Source: Selenomonadaceae bacterium | GTDB taxonomy: Bacteria; Bacillota; Negativicutes; Selenomonadales; Selenomonadaceae | Length of the DNA stretch: 5,733 bases | Assembly (NCBI GenBank): GCA_017484235.1 | Contig: JAFUTM010000152.1 | Coordinates: 1-5,733, forward strand | Direction of reading: 5' to 3' | Shown: positions 5,385 to 5,733 of the stretch, one piece after another | Numbering within the stretch: position 1 is the first letter of the stretch | Layout: the number at the start of each line of letters is the position of its first letter | The notes under the pieces: generated by a model | What the model was told of the DNA's origin: nothing | The model's input: only the letters and a program-made list of their open reading frames with translations | The model's database searches: none | Position numbers and translations under genes: made by a program

Positions 5385-5733
5385 AAAGCAAGATGAAGTT
5401 TTATATATTATAAAGCGAAAAATTAAAGCCTTTATTACAAATTTGTTTTGCAGATGTTTCTATGTTTTTCCTCTACAAAAAAATAAAATCGTCTTTACAA
5501 CATTTGAAGGTAATGGAGGCTATGCTTGCCAGCCGCGATATATTGCGGAAGAATTACTCAAACGAAATCACAATTACGAAATAGTATGGCTTGTCAATAA
5601 TATTGATCGTCAATTTCCAAATGGTATTCACAAAGTAAAAAATACAATTGGAAATAGATTATATCATTTGACCAGTGCAAAAGTCTGGATAGATAACAGC
5701 CGCAAAGCATATGGAACAGCTAAACGAAAAGAT
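5377..5733 (+). CDS. CDP-glycerol glycerophosphotransferase-like protein (TagB/TagF family), N-terminal part; 3' end outside window
   Basis: The first 119 residues of a protein that resembles the N-terminal domain of CDP-glycerol:poly(glycerophosphate) glycerophosphotransferases, peripheral membrane enzymes that transfer glycerol phosphate or ribitol phosphate units to wall teichoic acid or capsule at the inner membrane face. Seen: a basic, aromatic-rich start (IIKRKIKAFITNLFCRCFYV) that could lie on the membrane; then NKIVFTTFEGNGG, RYIAEELLKRN, YEIVWLV and AKVWIDNSRKAYG, the conserved series that in this family runs up to a QTWHG motif just past the right edge. The start is secure: an in-frame TAA at 5371-5373 lies two codons before ATG 5377. 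The ATG overlaps the upstream stop (ATGGATAA), and the nearest Shine-Dalgarno-like AAGGA (5360-5364) is 12 bases away, so translation probably relies on coupling. It is the most AT-rich gene here (about 30% GC). The catalytic region is not visible, so the transferred unit cannot be judged. Confidence 0.82.
   Translation, partial: MDKKQDEVLYIIKRKIKAFITNLFCRCFYVFPLQKNKIVFTTFEGNGGYACQPRYIAEELLKRNHNYEIVWLVNNIDRQFPNGIHKVKNTIGNRLYHLTSAKVWIDNSRKAYGTAKRKD

Overview
The window holds six genes, all on the + strand, with almost no intergenic DNA. Strong Shine-Dalgarno sites, low GC and a CDP-glycerol-type glycerophosphotransferase suggest a low-GC Gram-positive-type bacterium (Bacillota). A Negativicutes-like anaerobe is a guess from the overall style of the proteins and is not proven.

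Layout. Positions 1-1076 are the 3' part of a glutamine-dependent NAD+ synthetase gene. Its frame is open to the left edge, so the N-terminal glutaminase domain is probably outside the window. After 23 bases comes a tight five-gene block: a class II (zinc) aldolase at 1100-1933; an FGGY-family carbohydrate or polyol kinase at 1935-3479; an iron-containing (group III) alcohol dehydrogenase at 3454-4632; a LicC/PntC-like sugar-1-phosphate or alcohol-phosphate nucleotidyltransferase at 4635-5384; and the 5' end of a TagB/TagF-like CDP-glycerol glycerophosphotransferase from 5377, cut by the right edge. Junctions inside the block are +1, -26, +2 and -8 bases, which points to one transcript with translational coupling. 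I see no promoter, terminator, RNA gene, insertion sequence, repeat array or CRISPR in the window, and no gene-free stretch longer than about 25 bases.

How the genes may work together. An aldolase (makes or releases a small ketone or aldehyde), an aldehyde/ketone reductase, an alcohol or sugar kinase, a nucleotidyltransferase and a glycerophosphotransferase-like polymerase form a logical chain. Carbon is drawn from central metabolism, reduced to an alcohol, phosphorylated, activated as a CDP-alcohol and transferred to a surface polymer (teichoic acid or capsule). The chain resembles the reductase/kinase/cytidylyltransferase route to CDP-2-glycerol in some pneumococcal capsule loci, but uses an FGGY kinase and adds an aldolase. 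The real alcohol is unknown. The kinase also has an altered first phosphate-binding motif (Asn-Leu-Gly-Leu-Lys-Ser where Asp-x-Gly-Thr-x-Ser is usual), which suggests a specialised subfamily. GC falls from about 43% in the NAD+ synthetase gene to about 30% in the last gene (hand counts), consistent with a variable surface-polysaccharide locus beside a housekeeping gene.
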